NCBI RefSeq assembly: GCF_003340555.1
Contig: NZ_QPLJ01000004.1
Span: 186,001-250,000, forward strand
DNA length: 64,000 nucleotides
From: Jannaschia formosa
GTDB lineage: Bacteria; Pseudomonadota; Alphaproteobacteria; Rhodobacterales; Rhodobacteraceae
Direction: 5' to 3'
In this document: one piece after another, positions 10,587 to 18,400 of the stretch
Position numbering within the stretch: the first letter of the stretch is position 1
Layout: the number at the start of each line of letters is the position of its first letter
Notes under the pieces: model-generated
Seen by the model: only the letters and a program-made list of their open reading frames with translations
Told to the model about the DNA's origin: nothing
The model's database searches: none
Made by a program: the position numbers and the translations under genes

Positions 10587-11618
10587 TTAGGCCGAGGCGC
10601 GCAGGACCAGCCGTGCCGGGATCAGGGTCTCCGTCCGCTCGGGCGGCGGACCCTCGCATTCGATCAATGAAAGCAGTGTCTCCACGCTGCGGCTGCCGAC
10701 CGCCTCGTAATTGTGGGCCGCGGTGGTGAGGGCCGGGCAGGTGAACTGCGCCACCGGATGGTCGTCCATCGAGGCCACCCGCAACGCGCAGCCGTCGCCG
10801 CGCCCGACCCGCAGCCCCGCCGCATAGGCCGCGGCGAGAAAGCCGATGGCGAGGCGGTCGTTGCTGCAGAGCACGGTGTCCGAAGGCAGCGCGCGATCCC
10901 GAATCGCCGCGGCGGCACCGTCCCGACCGATTCGCTCGAAGTCCCAGCTGCTGCCTTCGATCCGCACGAAGGTTGGCGTCAGGCCGCGCCGCTCCATCGC
11001 GGCGATGTAGGCGCGATGGCGCTTGCCGGCATTCGGGTTGGGCGGCTCGCACATCTCGAAGAAGCAGGGCGGCGTGCCGGTCCTGCACAGATGGTCGACC
11101 GTCGCCTCGACGAAGCTCACGTTGTCGGAGCCGATGAAGGCGGCGCCGATCCCGTCGATATTGCTGTCGAACAGCACCGTCGGCACCTCGGCGGCGAAGG
11201 CGGCGAGGCCCGCCACGTCCGAACTGCGCCCGAGCGGCGCCATCAGCGTGCCGGCGGGCTTGAGCGACAGCAGCGTCTGGAGGTTCTCCAGCTCCTGCGC
11301 GGGCTCGCCGTTGGAGCTCAGCAGGATCGGGCGGAACCCGGCGGCGACGCAGAGCCGCTCGATCGTGCGCGAGATCTCCGAGAAGAAGGGGTCGGTCAGC
11401 AGCGGGACGACGACGCCGATATTCCGCGTCAGCCGCCGGTTCTGGTTCATCGCGTAGATGTTCGGGCGGTAGTCCAGCTCCTCCAGCGCCGCCTCGATCC
11501 GGGCCCGCGTCGTGTCGCGGACGCTGGTCGGGTCCTGGAAGTATTTCGACACGGTCGGGCGAGAGATCCCGCTCCGGGCGGCAAACTCCTCCATCGTGCG
11601 GACACGGCGCGATTTCAT
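10587..11618 (-). CDS. LacI-family transcriptional regulator of the polyol operon
   Basis: A 343-residue regulator: an N-terminal helix-turn-helix (TMEEFAARSGISRPTVSKYF, about 8-27), the hinge helix with the conserved RRLTRNIGVVVP transition, and a periplasmic-binding-protein-like effector domain. I start it at MKSRRVRTMEEF, with GGAG about 9 bases upstream; an in-frame Met 19 codons earlier would overlap the operator. It heads the smo operon on the same strand, and an operator copy lies 16 bases before its start, so autoregulation is likely. The effector is probably a polyol or its ketose, by context. Confidence 0.9.
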   Translation of the reverse strand: MKSRRVRTMEEFAARSGISRPTVSKYFQDPTSVRDTTRARIEAALEELDYRPNIYAMNQNRRLTRNIGVVVPLLTDPFFSEISRTIERLCVAAGFRPILLSSNGEPAQELENLQTLLSLKPAGTLMAPLGRSSDVAGLAAFAAEVPTVLFDSNIDGIGAAFIGSDNVSFVEATVDHLCRTGTPPCFFEMCEPPNPNAGKRHRAYIAAMERRGLTPTFVRIEGSSWDFERIGRDGAAAAIRDRALPSDTVLCSNDRLAIGFLAAAYAAGLRVGRGDGCALRVASMDDHPVAQFTCPALTTAAHNYEAVGSRSVETLLSLIECEGPPPERTETLIPARLVLRASA

Positions 11619-11633
11619 CGGTTTTTCTCCGGG

Positions 11634-11649
11634 ATTTACGCGCGCAAAG
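11634..11649. promoter_or_regulatory. Operator copy in front of the lacI-type gene
   Basis: ATTTACGCGCGCAAAG differs from the perfect operator at 9021 in two positions. It lies 16-31 bp upstream of the regulator's ATG, where bound protein would block its own transcription. Confidence 0.7.
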
Positions 11650-11671
11650 TAGGGGGCAGGAGGCGGCCCTG

Positions 11672-11854
11672 TCAAACACCGCCCTTCGGCGCGTCCCCCT
11701 CTTCGCCGTCCGGCGGCGGCTTGTCCAGAAGGACGCGGGCGGCGTCGCCCTCGAGGTCTTCGTACTGCCCGTGGCGCAGCGTCCAGATGCAGGCGGCGAG
11801 GCCCAGCGCTCCCAGCGCGACCGAGACCGGGATCAGGATGATAAGGACGTTCAT
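11672..11854 (-). CDS. ccoS: cbb3 oxidase assembly protein CcoS
   Basis: A 60-residue protein with one N-terminal membrane segment (VLIILIPVSVALGALGLAAC) and a short acidic, Pro-rich cytoplasmic tail containing the family's WxLRxGQYEDLEGDA stretch. CcoS is needed for cofactor insertion into cbb3 oxidase. The ATG overlaps the ccoI stop by 4 bp, so the two are translationally coupled. It is the last gene of the ccoGHIS (rdxBHIS) operon. Confidence 0.93.
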   Translation of the reverse strand: MNVLIILIPVSVALGALGLAACIWTLRHGQYEDLEGDAARVLLDKPPPDGEEGDAPKGGV

Positions 11855-13956
11855 CGACGCACCGCGTTCAGGACGACGCTGACCGAGGAGGTCGACATCG
11901 CGATCGCCGCCGCCAGCGGCCCGGCCAGCCCGGCCAGCGCGACCGGGATGGCGACAAGGTTGTATGCCGCCGCAATGGCGAGGTTCTGCCGGATGCGGCG
12001 TGCAGCGCAGCGTGCCGTCGCCAGCGTCTCGGGCAGGGCGCGCAGGTCGGGGGCCAGCAGCACCCCGTCGGCCGCGACGCGCGCGGCGTCGAGCGCCGTC
12101 GCGGGTGCCAGGGAGGCATGGGCGGTGGCGAGCGCGGCGGCGTCGTTGATGCCGTCGCCAACCATCAGCACGCGCGCGCCTTGGCGCGACAGCTCCGCCA
12201 CCAGCGCGGCCTTCTGCTCGGGCGCGACGCCGGCATGGACCTCTTCCAGCCCGAGCCGGGCGGCGAGAGCGGCGGCGCGACGAGCATGGTCGCCGGTCAC
12301 GAGGTGGATGACATGACCCTGCGCCGTGAGTGCCGCGACGGCCTCGACGGCGCCGGGGCGCAGCTCCTCGCGCATGTCGAGCGGAAGGGTCCGGTCCGGC
12401 AGCCGCAGCTCGGTGCCCTGCGGTCCACGGCCGAGGAAGACGGGCGCCCCGTCCCAGAGGCCGTGCATCCCTTCGCTAGGCACCTCGCGCAGGGCGGTCA
12501 GCGGCGCGGGCGCGTGGCCTGCCAGCGCGGCGGCGGCGGCGCGCGAGACCGGATGGTCCGAGCCCCGCGCCAGCGCCAGCGCGACGCTCGCGGCGGCCGG
12601 GTCGAGATCGGGCGTGGTCAGCCGCCCGCTCGTCAGCGTGCCGGTCTTGTCGAGCAGGATCGTGTCGACCTCCGCCAGCCGTTCCAGCGCGGTAGCCGAT
12701 TTCAGCAGGACGCCCGCGCGGAACAGCCGCCCGGTCATGCTGGCCGTCACGGCGGGCACGGCGAGGCCCAGCGCGCAGGGGCAGGTGATGATGAGGACGG
12801 CGGTCGCCACGGCGATCGCCGTACCGACGCTGCCCGTCGCGGCCCACCAGGCGAGGAACGCCACCGCCGACAACCCGTGGACCAGCGGGGCGTAGAGCCG
12901 TGCGGCCCAGTCGGCCCAGCCCTGGTAGCGGTGGCGGCCGGTCTCGGCGATCTCGACCAGCGCGGCGAGGCGGCGCAGCGTGCTGTCCTCGGCCCGCGCG
13001 GTGGCGCGCAGGATCAACGGCGCGTCGAGCACTGCCTCGCCCGCGCAGACCAGGTCGCCGGGTGCAATCCGGGCCGGGTCCGCCTCGCCGGTCAGGGCCG
13101 AGCGGTCGAGCCGCGCGGGCCCCTCGGCGATGCCGTCGACCGGCGCGCGGGCGCCTGCGGCCAGCGCGATGCGGTCGCCCGGCATCAGCTCGGCCACGGC
13201 GACGCGGACCGGCCGGTCGTCGTCCAGCCGGGTGGCGCGCGGCAGCTCCAGCGCGGTCAGCTCGGCTGCGGCGGAGCGGGCGGTCGCCCGCGCCCGTTGG
13301 TCGAGATAGCGTCCGGCGAGCAGGAAGAAGGTCAGCGACAGCGCCGCATCGAACCAGGTGTCGGCGCCGGCGTCGCGGATCGTCTCGATCAGCGAACTCG
13401 CCCCCGCCAGCGCGATGGCGAGCGCGATCGGCACGTCCATGTTGAGCCGCCTGGCGCGCAGCGCGCTCCAGGCCGAGGTGAAGAAGGGCACCGCGGCAAA
13501 GGCCAGCGCGGGCAGGGCGATGGCGGCGGCGGCCCAGTGGAACAGGGCGCGCGTCGCGTCGTCCGCGCCGGACCAGACCGCGACCGACAGGGCCATCACG
13601 TTCATCATCGCGAAGCCCGCGACGGCGATGCGCGCCAGGATCATCCGCGCGGCCGGGTCGCCCGGCTCCAGCGCGGCCTCGTCGAGTTCGCGGGCGTCGT
13701 AGCCCGCCGCCTCCAGCGCGGAGAGGGCCGGAGCCAGTTCCGCGCCCGGCGCCAGCACGACCCTCGCGCGGCGGCGGCCGAGGTTGACGCGGGCGGCGCG
13801 GACCGAGGGCAGCGCGCCCAGCACCTGCTCCACCCCCGCGATGCAGGCCGCGCAATGGATGCCGGGCAGAGACAGGTGGACGACCTCGCCCGCCGCCTCG
13901 GCGGCAAGGCGCGGAGCGTCGGGGGCCACGACGCAGGCAGGGCAGGCAGCGGTCAT
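11851..13956 (-). CDS. ccoI: Copper-exporting P-type ATPase for cbb3 oxidase assembly (CcoI/FixI)
   Basis: A 701-residue P1B-type ATPase that pumps copper toward the periplasm for cytochrome cbb3 maturation. An N-terminal Cys pair (ACPAC) precedes one heavy-metal domain with GIHCAAC; membrane helices follow, with the metal-binding CPC in TCPCALGLAVP, the phosphorylation site DKTGTLT, the actuator loop TGEADP and the hinge GDGINDAAAL. Four-base overlaps with ccoH upstream and ccoS downstream show a tightly coupled operon. Confidence 0.94.
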   Translation of the reverse strand: MTAACPACVVAPDAPRLAAEAAGEVVHLSLPGIHCAACIAGVEQVLGALPSVRAARVNLGRRRARVVLAPGAELAPALSALEAAGYDARELDEAALEPGDPAARMILARIAVAGFAMMNVMALSVAVWSGADDATRALFHWAAAAIALPALAFAAVPFFTSAWSALRARRLNMDVPIALAIALAGASSLIETIRDAGADTWFDAALSLTFFLLAGRYLDQRARATARSAAAELTALELPRATRLDDDRPVRVAVAELMPGDRIALAAGARAPVDGIAEGPARLDRSALTGEADPARIAPGDLVCAGEAVLDAPLILRATARAEDSTLRRLAALVEIAETGRHRYQGWADWAARLYAPLVHGLSAVAFLAWWAATGSVGTAIAVATAVLIITCPCALGLAVPAVTASMTGRLFRAGVLLKSATALERLAEVDTILLDKTGTLTSGRLTTPDLDPAAASVALALARGSDHPVSRAAAAALAGHAPAPLTALREVPSEGMHGLWDGAPVFLGRGPQGTELRLPDRTLPLDMREELRPGAVEAVAALTAQGHVIHLVTGDHARRAAALAARLGLEEVHAGVAPEQKAALVAELSRQGARVLMVGDGINDAAALATAHASLAPATALDAARVAADGVLLAPDLRALPETLATARCAARRIRQNLAIAAAYNLVAIPVALAGLAGPLAAAIAMSTSSVSVVLNAVRR

Positions 13957-14429
13957 TTCGCGATCCGGATCGGGATGCGGCGGCGGAAGGGAGTTCCGTC
14001 GGCGGCGGCCATCTCCAGCCGCAGGTTCCAGTTGCCGGGGCCAGCGGCGACCGGCGCGGTCCAGCCCGTTCCGTCCCAGGCGAAGTCCGGCGACATGTCG
14101 TCGGCCACGGTCGTCGCCCGCCCGAAGGTGGCCGTGACGATCTCGGCGCGGACCGGACCGGCGGCGTCGGTGACCGACAGGTGCAGCCGGTCTTCCGAGA
14201 GCACCGTCTCGACCGTCCAGCCCAGCGCGTCCTGCGCCGCCCGCTCCGCCTCGAAGGCCTGGCTGACGACGTAGACGTTCTTGGTCTCGACGCCGGGGAA
14301 GGTGTGGACCGCGTTGTAGGCCAGCGCCAGGTTCACCGCGATGATGACCCCGAAGCCGCTGCAGAACATCGCGGCGACCCTGGCGCCGGTGAGCGGGCGC
14401 TCAGCCCGCGCTTCCGAAGCGTTCGTCAT
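13953..14429 (-). CDS. ccoH: cbb3 oxidase assembly protein CcoH (FixH)
   Basis: A 158-residue FixH-family protein with one membrane segment near the N-terminus (about 18-42) and a periplasmic beta-domain with NVYVVSQAFEAE and the conserved GTGWTAPV region. CcoH interacts with the oxidase during assembly. It overlaps the end of ccoG by 29 bp and the start of ccoI by 4 bp. Confidence 0.91.
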   Translation of the reverse strand: MTNASEARAERPLTGARVAAMFCSGFGVIIAVNLALAYNAVHTFPGVETKNVYVVSQAFEAERAAQDALGWTVETVLSEDRLHLSVTDAAGPVRAEIVTATFGRATTVADDMSPDFAWDGTGWTAPVAAGPGNWNLRLEMAAADGTPFRRRIPIRIAK

Positions 14430-16143
14430 TGCTTTCCACTCCGTTGAAGATGGTGTCCTCGAAGGCGCGCTCGCCAGAGACGAGGTCCTCGACCCAGAAG
14501 CGCAGGTCGCTGCGCGCTTCGCCGGCGGCGGCGTCCTGAGGCCGGGCGGTCACGTAGGCGCGCTGCAGCCGGGTCTCGTTGGCGGGCACGTCGACGGTCA
14601 GGTCGTCCTCGCCCTCCAACTCGATGCGCAGGACGCCGTCGCCGGTCAGGCCGATATGGAACGGCCGTTCCTCGCCATGCTTGTTGCGCAGCCGGATATC
14701 GTAGGCGTTGCGGATCGAGCCGTCCGACAGCGTCACGAAGGTCGGGTTGCGGACCGGAGCGACGGTCAGGTCGATCTCGGGCCGGACGAAGAGCGCGACG
14801 AGGAGGCCGACGCCGATCCCCGCCCAGGCGAGCGTGTAGAGGATCGTGCGCAGCCGGAAGATGTGCTTCCAGACCGGCTGCGGTTTCCAGTCGCCGACGC
14901 CTTGCGTGATGAAGGGCCGGTCCGCCGTCAGGGCTGCGGGCGCGGGGCTGCCGTCGACGTCGGTGGCGCGGCGGCCGGGCTCCAGCCCCTCGCGGGCCGC
15001 GGCGGTCTGCGCCGGCACGGCGGTCTCGGGCGCGTCGCCCCCCTCGGTGGCCAGCGGGCGGACCGGCGCATGCTCGCCCGGCAGGACCGGCGGGCGGTCG
15101 TCGAGCGCGAGATAGTCGATCAGCCCGCGCGGGCGGCCGATCCGGGACATGACGTCGTCGCAGGCGTCGATGCAGAGCGCGCAGGTGATGCACTCCATCT
15201 GCTGGCCCTCGCGGATGTCGATGCCCATCGGGCAGACCGCGACGCAGGCGTTGCAGTCGATGCAGTCGCCCAGCACGGTCCCGTCGCGGGCGACGCGCCC
15301 GCCGGCATGGTCCTTGTCCCCGTCAGGCGTGGCTGCGGCGCCGTAGCGCGGGGTCGCGTCGCCACCGCCGACGGCTTCGGCCGCGGCCTCCTGCCTCCGC
15401 TTGATGCCGCCCTTGCCGCGCGGCTCTCCGCGCCAGTCGCGATAGCCGACGGTCAGGGTGCCGGGGTCCATCATCGCGCCCTGGATGCGCGGCCAGGGGC
15501 ACATGTAGATGCAGACCTGCTCGCGCATGAAGCCGCCCAGCACGAAGGTCGTCGCGGTCAGGATGCCGATGGTCGCATAGGCCACGACGGGCGCGTTCAG
15601 CGTGACGAGGTCGCGCAGAAGCGTCGGCGCGTCGGCGAAGTAGAACACCCAGGCGCCGCCGGTCGCGACCGCGATCAGCAGCCACGCCGCCCATTTCGTC
15701 AGCCGGAGCCGCGCCTTGTGGCCGTCCCACGGGGCGTTGTGCAGGCGGATGCGGGCGTTGCGGTCGCCCTCGATCCAGCGCTCGACGGCATAGAACAGGT
15801 CGGACCAGACCGTCTGCGGGCAGGCATAGCCGCACCAGACCCGGCCGAGCGCCGAAGTGAAGAGGAAGAGGCCGAGGCCCGCCATGATCAGCAGGCCCGC
15901 GACGAAGTAGAACTCGTGCGGCCAGATCTCGACCCAGAAGAAGTAGAAGCGCCGCCCCGCCAGATCGACCAGCACCGCCTGGTCGGGCAGGTTCGGGCCG
16001 CGGTCCCAGCGGATCCAGGGCGTCAGGTAGTAGATGCCGAGCGTGATCACCAGGATCGCCCATTTGAGCGACCGGAAGCGCCCGCGCACCCGGCGCGGGA
16101 AGATCGGCTCGCGCGCGGCGAAGAGGGGCGGGGCGTCTGACAT
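14401..16143 (-). CDS. ccoG: cbb3 oxidase accessory protein CcoG (RdxB/FixG), 4Fe-4S membrane protein
   Basis: A 580-residue polyferredoxin with about five membrane segments and two ferredoxin-type Cys clusters, CIDCNACVAVCP and CITCALCIDACD (about 310-345). CcoG reduces copper during cbb3 assembly. From memory relatives run 470-520 residues; here an Ala/Gly-rich stretch of about 38 residues precedes the first cluster and about 65 Pro/Ala-rich residues follow the second, before the last membrane helix. I start at MSDAPPLFAAREPIFP, the family's usual N-terminus; a GTG 20 codons upstream lies beyond the FnrL site and is less likely. Confidence 0.92.
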   Translation of the reverse strand: MSDAPPLFAAREPIFPRRVRGRFRSLKWAILVITLGIYYLTPWIRWDRGPNLPDQAVLVDLAGRRFYFFWVEIWPHEFYFVAGLLIMAGLGLFLFTSALGRVWCGYACPQTVWSDLFYAVERWIEGDRNARIRLHNAPWDGHKARLRLTKWAAWLLIAVATGGAWVFYFADAPTLLRDLVTLNAPVVAYATIGILTATTFVLGGFMREQVCIYMCPWPRIQGAMMDPGTLTVGYRDWRGEPRGKGGIKRRQEAAAEAVGGGDATPRYGAAATPDGDKDHAGGRVARDGTVLGDCIDCNACVAVCPMGIDIREGQQMECITCALCIDACDDVMSRIGRPRGLIDYLALDDRPPVLPGEHAPVRPLATEGGDAPETAVPAQTAAAREGLEPGRRATDVDGSPAPAALTADRPFITQGVGDWKPQPVWKHIFRLRTILYTLAWAGIGVGLLVALFVRPEIDLTVAPVRNPTFVTLSDGSIRNAYDIRLRNKHGEERPFHIGLTGDGVLRIELEGEDDLTVDVPANETRLQRAYVTARPQDAAAGEARSDLRFWVEDLVSGERAFEDTIFNGVESNDERFGSAG

Positions 16144-16177
16144 GGGATGGGTGTCGCAATCGGCAGGGAAGGAGGCA

Positions 16178-16191
16178 TTGATGTGGGTCAA
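16178..16191. promoter_or_regulatory. FnrL box in front of ccoG
   Basis: TTGATGTGGGTCAA fits TTGA-N6-TCAA exactly and ends 35 bp before the ccoG start. FnrL activates rdxBHIS when oxygen falls in Rhodobacter, so the position agrees with known biology. Confidence 0.85.
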
Positions 16192-16228
16192 CCGGCCCGG
16201 CACCTGGGCGCCGGACCGGGCGTGACCT

Positions 16229-16246
16229 CGCGTCGCAGGCGACGCG
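16229..16246. terminator. Hairpin between ccoP and ccoG
   Basis: CGCGTCGC and GCGACGCG are complementary and separated by AG, giving a 7-bp stem with a 4-base loop. It begins 9 bases after the ccoP stop on the minus strand. It lacks a T-run, so termination would be weak or factor-dependent. Confidence 0.45.
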
Positions 16247-16254
16247 CGCCGCGG

Positions 16255-17256
16255 TCAGTCCACGGGACGGACCGCAGGCTCCCCGGCCTCGGTGGGGGTC
16301 TCTTCGGCGCCGGCAGGGAAGCTGGCCGGCGGGACGTCGGCGGCTTCCTCGCTTTCGGCGGCGTCCAAGGGCTCGGCGACCTGGCGTTCGCCACCGCCCA
16401 GCCCGTGGACATAGGCCGCGACGGCGCGGACCTCGGCCTCGCCCAGGCGCTCGCCCCAGGGGGGCATCACGCCGTGACGGGGCACAGCGATCTGCGCCTC
16501 GATCGCCTCCTGCGTGCCGCCGCGCAGCCAGATCGCGTCGGCGAGGTTCGGCGCGCCGAGATTGCGGTCGCCCAGCCCGTTGTCGCCGTGGCAGGCGGCG
16601 CAGTTGTCGAGGAAAAGCTCCGCGCCCATGGCGGCGACTGCCTCGTCATGTTCCAACCCAGACAGGCCGCGGACATGGGCGGTGACAGCCGAGATCTCCT
16701 CCTCGGTCAGGATGCCGTCGAAGGCGGGCATTTCGGACCAGCGGGCGTCGAGGTCGTCCTCGTTCCGGATGCCGTGGCGGACGGTGTAGACGATGTCCTC
16801 GATCGTGCCGCCCCAGAGCCAGTCGTCGTCGAGCAGGTTCGGATAGCCCGAGGCCTGCACCCCCGCCGCGCCCGCTCCGTGGCATTGCGAGCAGTTGTTG
16901 CGGAAGACCGACGCGCCCGCCGAGACGGCGAAACGGTGCAGCGCCTCGTTCTCTTCCAGAACGCGCAGGTCCACGGTCATCAGGCTCTCGGTCAGCTCCG
17001 CGTTCGACAGCGCCACGCGCTCCGTCTCGGCGGCGACGTCGCCGCGGGTGGACCAGCCGAGGATGCCCGCCGTGGCGCCATTGACCAGCGGCCAGGCCGG
17101 GAACAGGATCACGTAGATCACCCCCCAGACCACGGTCGCGTAGAAGGTCCAGAGCCACCAGCGCGGCAGCGGCGTGTTCAACTCCTCGATCCCGTCCCAG
17201 TCATGGCCGGTGGTCTCGGTGCCGGTTTCGGGGTCGATCCGGGGTTTGTCAGCCAT
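16255..17256 (-). CDS. ccoP: cbb3-type cytochrome c oxidase subunit III, dihaem cytochrome c CcoP
   Basis: A 333-residue protein: a short cytoplasmic N-terminus, a membrane helix (about 30-55, WWLWTFYATVVWGVIYV), then two cytochrome c domains with haem sites CSQCH (about 128) and CAACH (about 220). The axial Met residues lie in SEMPAF and GVMPPW. It carries electrons to the catalytic subunit. A low-complexity acidic tail of about 45 residues follows the second haem domain. Its start ATGGCTGA overlaps the stop of a tiny upstream frame. Confidence 0.95.
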   Translation of the reverse strand: MADKPRIDPETGTETTGHDWDGIEELNTPLPRWWLWTFYATVVWGVIYVILFPAWPLVNGATAGILGWSTRGDVAAETERVALSNAELTESLMTVDLRVLEENEALHRFAVSAGASVFRNNCSQCHGAGAAGVQASGYPNLLDDDWLWGGTIEDIVYTVRHGIRNEDDLDARWSEMPAFDGILTEEEISAVTAHVRGLSGLEHDEAVAAMGAELFLDNCAACHGDNGLGDRNLGAPNLADAIWLRGGTQEAIEAQIAVPRHGVMPPWGERLGEAEVRAVAAYVHGLGGGERQVAEPLDAAESEEAADVPPASFPAGAEETPTEAGEPAVRPVD

Positions 17257-17353
17257 GTCGGCTCTCCTGGGGAAGGGGTCGTTCGGCCGTGCGGCGGCAG
17301 GGACAGTCGTCGCAGCCCTTGCCGCAGGGCGCAGGAGCGGGGCGGTCGGTCAT
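17249..17353 (-). CDS. Putative 34-residue Cys-rich peptide between ccoQ and ccoP
   Basis: An ATG overlapping the ccoQ stop (ATGA) opens a 34-codon frame whose TGA lies inside the first three codons of ccoP (ATGGCTGA). The product has five cysteines in 10 residues, of the form C-x3-C-x2-C-x-C around GKGCDDCPC, then an Arg-rich tail and a C-terminal His-Gly. The exact coupling at both ends argues for translation, and the Cys spacing could bind metal. It is too short for codon statistics to decide, and I recognise no family; it may only serve to couple ccoQ and ccoP. Confidence 0.5.
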   Translation of the reverse strand: MTDRPAPAPCGKGCDDCPCRRTAERPLPQESRHG

Positions 17354-17526
17354 CGCCTCGTCTCAGCGGGGCCGTCGTCGTGACGGAAGGGTGCCTGCGC
17401 CGCGTCGTCGTGGATCTTGCGGGAGCCGGGGCGGAAGGCCCAGGCCCAGACCCCGACGAAGAACAGCGTCAGGACCAGCAGGACCCAGCTGTCGGCGAGG
17501 TAGCGAAGGAACGAATAGGTCTCCAT
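17350..17526 (-). CDS. ccoQ: cbb3-type cytochrome c oxidase subunit CcoQ
   Basis: A 58-residue protein with one membrane helix (about 13-31, WVLLVLTLFFVGVWAWAF), followed by the FixQ-family PGSRK and a hydrophilic tail. CcoQ stabilises the cbb3 complex. GAGGAGGGGACG precedes the ATG. It lies 10 bp after ccoO and before ccoP, the standard order N-O-Q-P. Confidence 0.92.
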   Translation of the reverse strand: METYSFLRYLADSWVLLVLTLFFVGVWAWAFRPGSRKIHDDAAQAPFRHDDGPAETRR

Positions 17527-17536
17527 CGTCCCCTCC

Positions 17537-18394
17537 TCAGCGGCTCGCGTCGGGGGTGAAGGTCGAGAAGTCGACCAGCGTCCCGAGCATCTGGATATAG
17601 GCGATCAGCGCGTCCATCTCGGTCAGCGCCGGCAGCCCGTCGAAGTTGCGCACCTGCGCGCCGGGATAGCGTTCCAGCAGGGCGTCGAAATCGCCGAACG
17701 GGTCGACCTGGACGCGGATGTCGGCGCTGGCGGCCTGGACCATCTCGGCGCTGTAGGGCACGCCGACCATCGCATGGGTCGCGACCAGATCTCCGATATG
17801 CTCGATCTCGAGCCGGGTATCGGCGAGGAAGGCATATTTCGGCATGACGCTTTCGGGGACCACGCTCTGCGGGTCCATGAAGTGGTCGACATGCCATTCG
17901 TCCGAATAGCGCCCGCCGACCCGTGCGAGGTCCGGTCCCGTCCGCTTGGAGCCCCACTGGAACGGGTGGTCGTACATCGACTCCGCGGCCAGCGAGTAGT
18001 GCCCGTAGCGCTCCACCTCGTCGCGCATCGGGCGGATCATCTGGCTGTGGCAGACATAGCAGCCCTCGCGGACGTAGATTTCACGGCCCGCCAGCTCCAG
18101 CGGGGAGTAGGGGCGCATGCCCTCGACCTCCTCGATGGTGTTCTCCAACCAGAAGAGCGGGGCGATCTCGACGATGCCGCCGACCGCGACGACCAGGAAG
18201 CTGCCCGCCAGCAGCAGGGTCGCATTGCGCTCCAGCCGCTGGTGGAAGGTGATCGTCTTGGTCTCGGGCGCGAGCTCGTTCGGGACCTCGCCCTGCCTGA
18301 TGCCTTCGGTGCCGGTGACGACCTTCGGGTCGGCCTCGGGGGCGTAGTCGGGGGACTGGGGATCCGGGGATCCCTTCTTGTCGTTGTCGGTCAT
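17537..18394 (-). CDS. ccoO: cbb3-type cytochrome c oxidase subunit II, monohaem cytochrome c CcoO
   Basis: A 285-residue membrane-anchored cytochrome c. The membrane helix is about residues 58-80 ([20 protein letters not shown]), with the haem site CYVCH (about 112) and axial Met in SVMPKY. The conserved core (ERNATLLL onward) is preceded by about 50 hydrophilic residues that I do not expect in this subunit, which usually begins within 10-15 residues of that core. The start is backed by GGAG nine bases upstream, and there is no Met between the two points. It starts 6 bp after ccoN. Confidence 0.95.
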   Translation of the reverse strand: MTDNDKKGSPDPQSPDYAPEADPKVVTGTEGIRQGEVPNELAPETKTITFHQRLERNATLLLAGSFLVVAVGGIVEIAPLFWLENTIEEVEGMRPYSPLELAGREIYVREGCYVCHSQMIRPMRDEVERYGHYSLAAESMYDHPFQWGSKRTGPDLARVGGRYSDEWHVDHFMDPQSVVPESVMPKYAFLADTRLEIEHIGDLVATHAMVGVPYSAEMVQAASADIRVQVDPFGDFDALLERYPGAQVRNFDGLPALTEMDALIAYIQMLGTLVDFSTFTPDASR

Positions 18395-18400
18395 GTCCGA

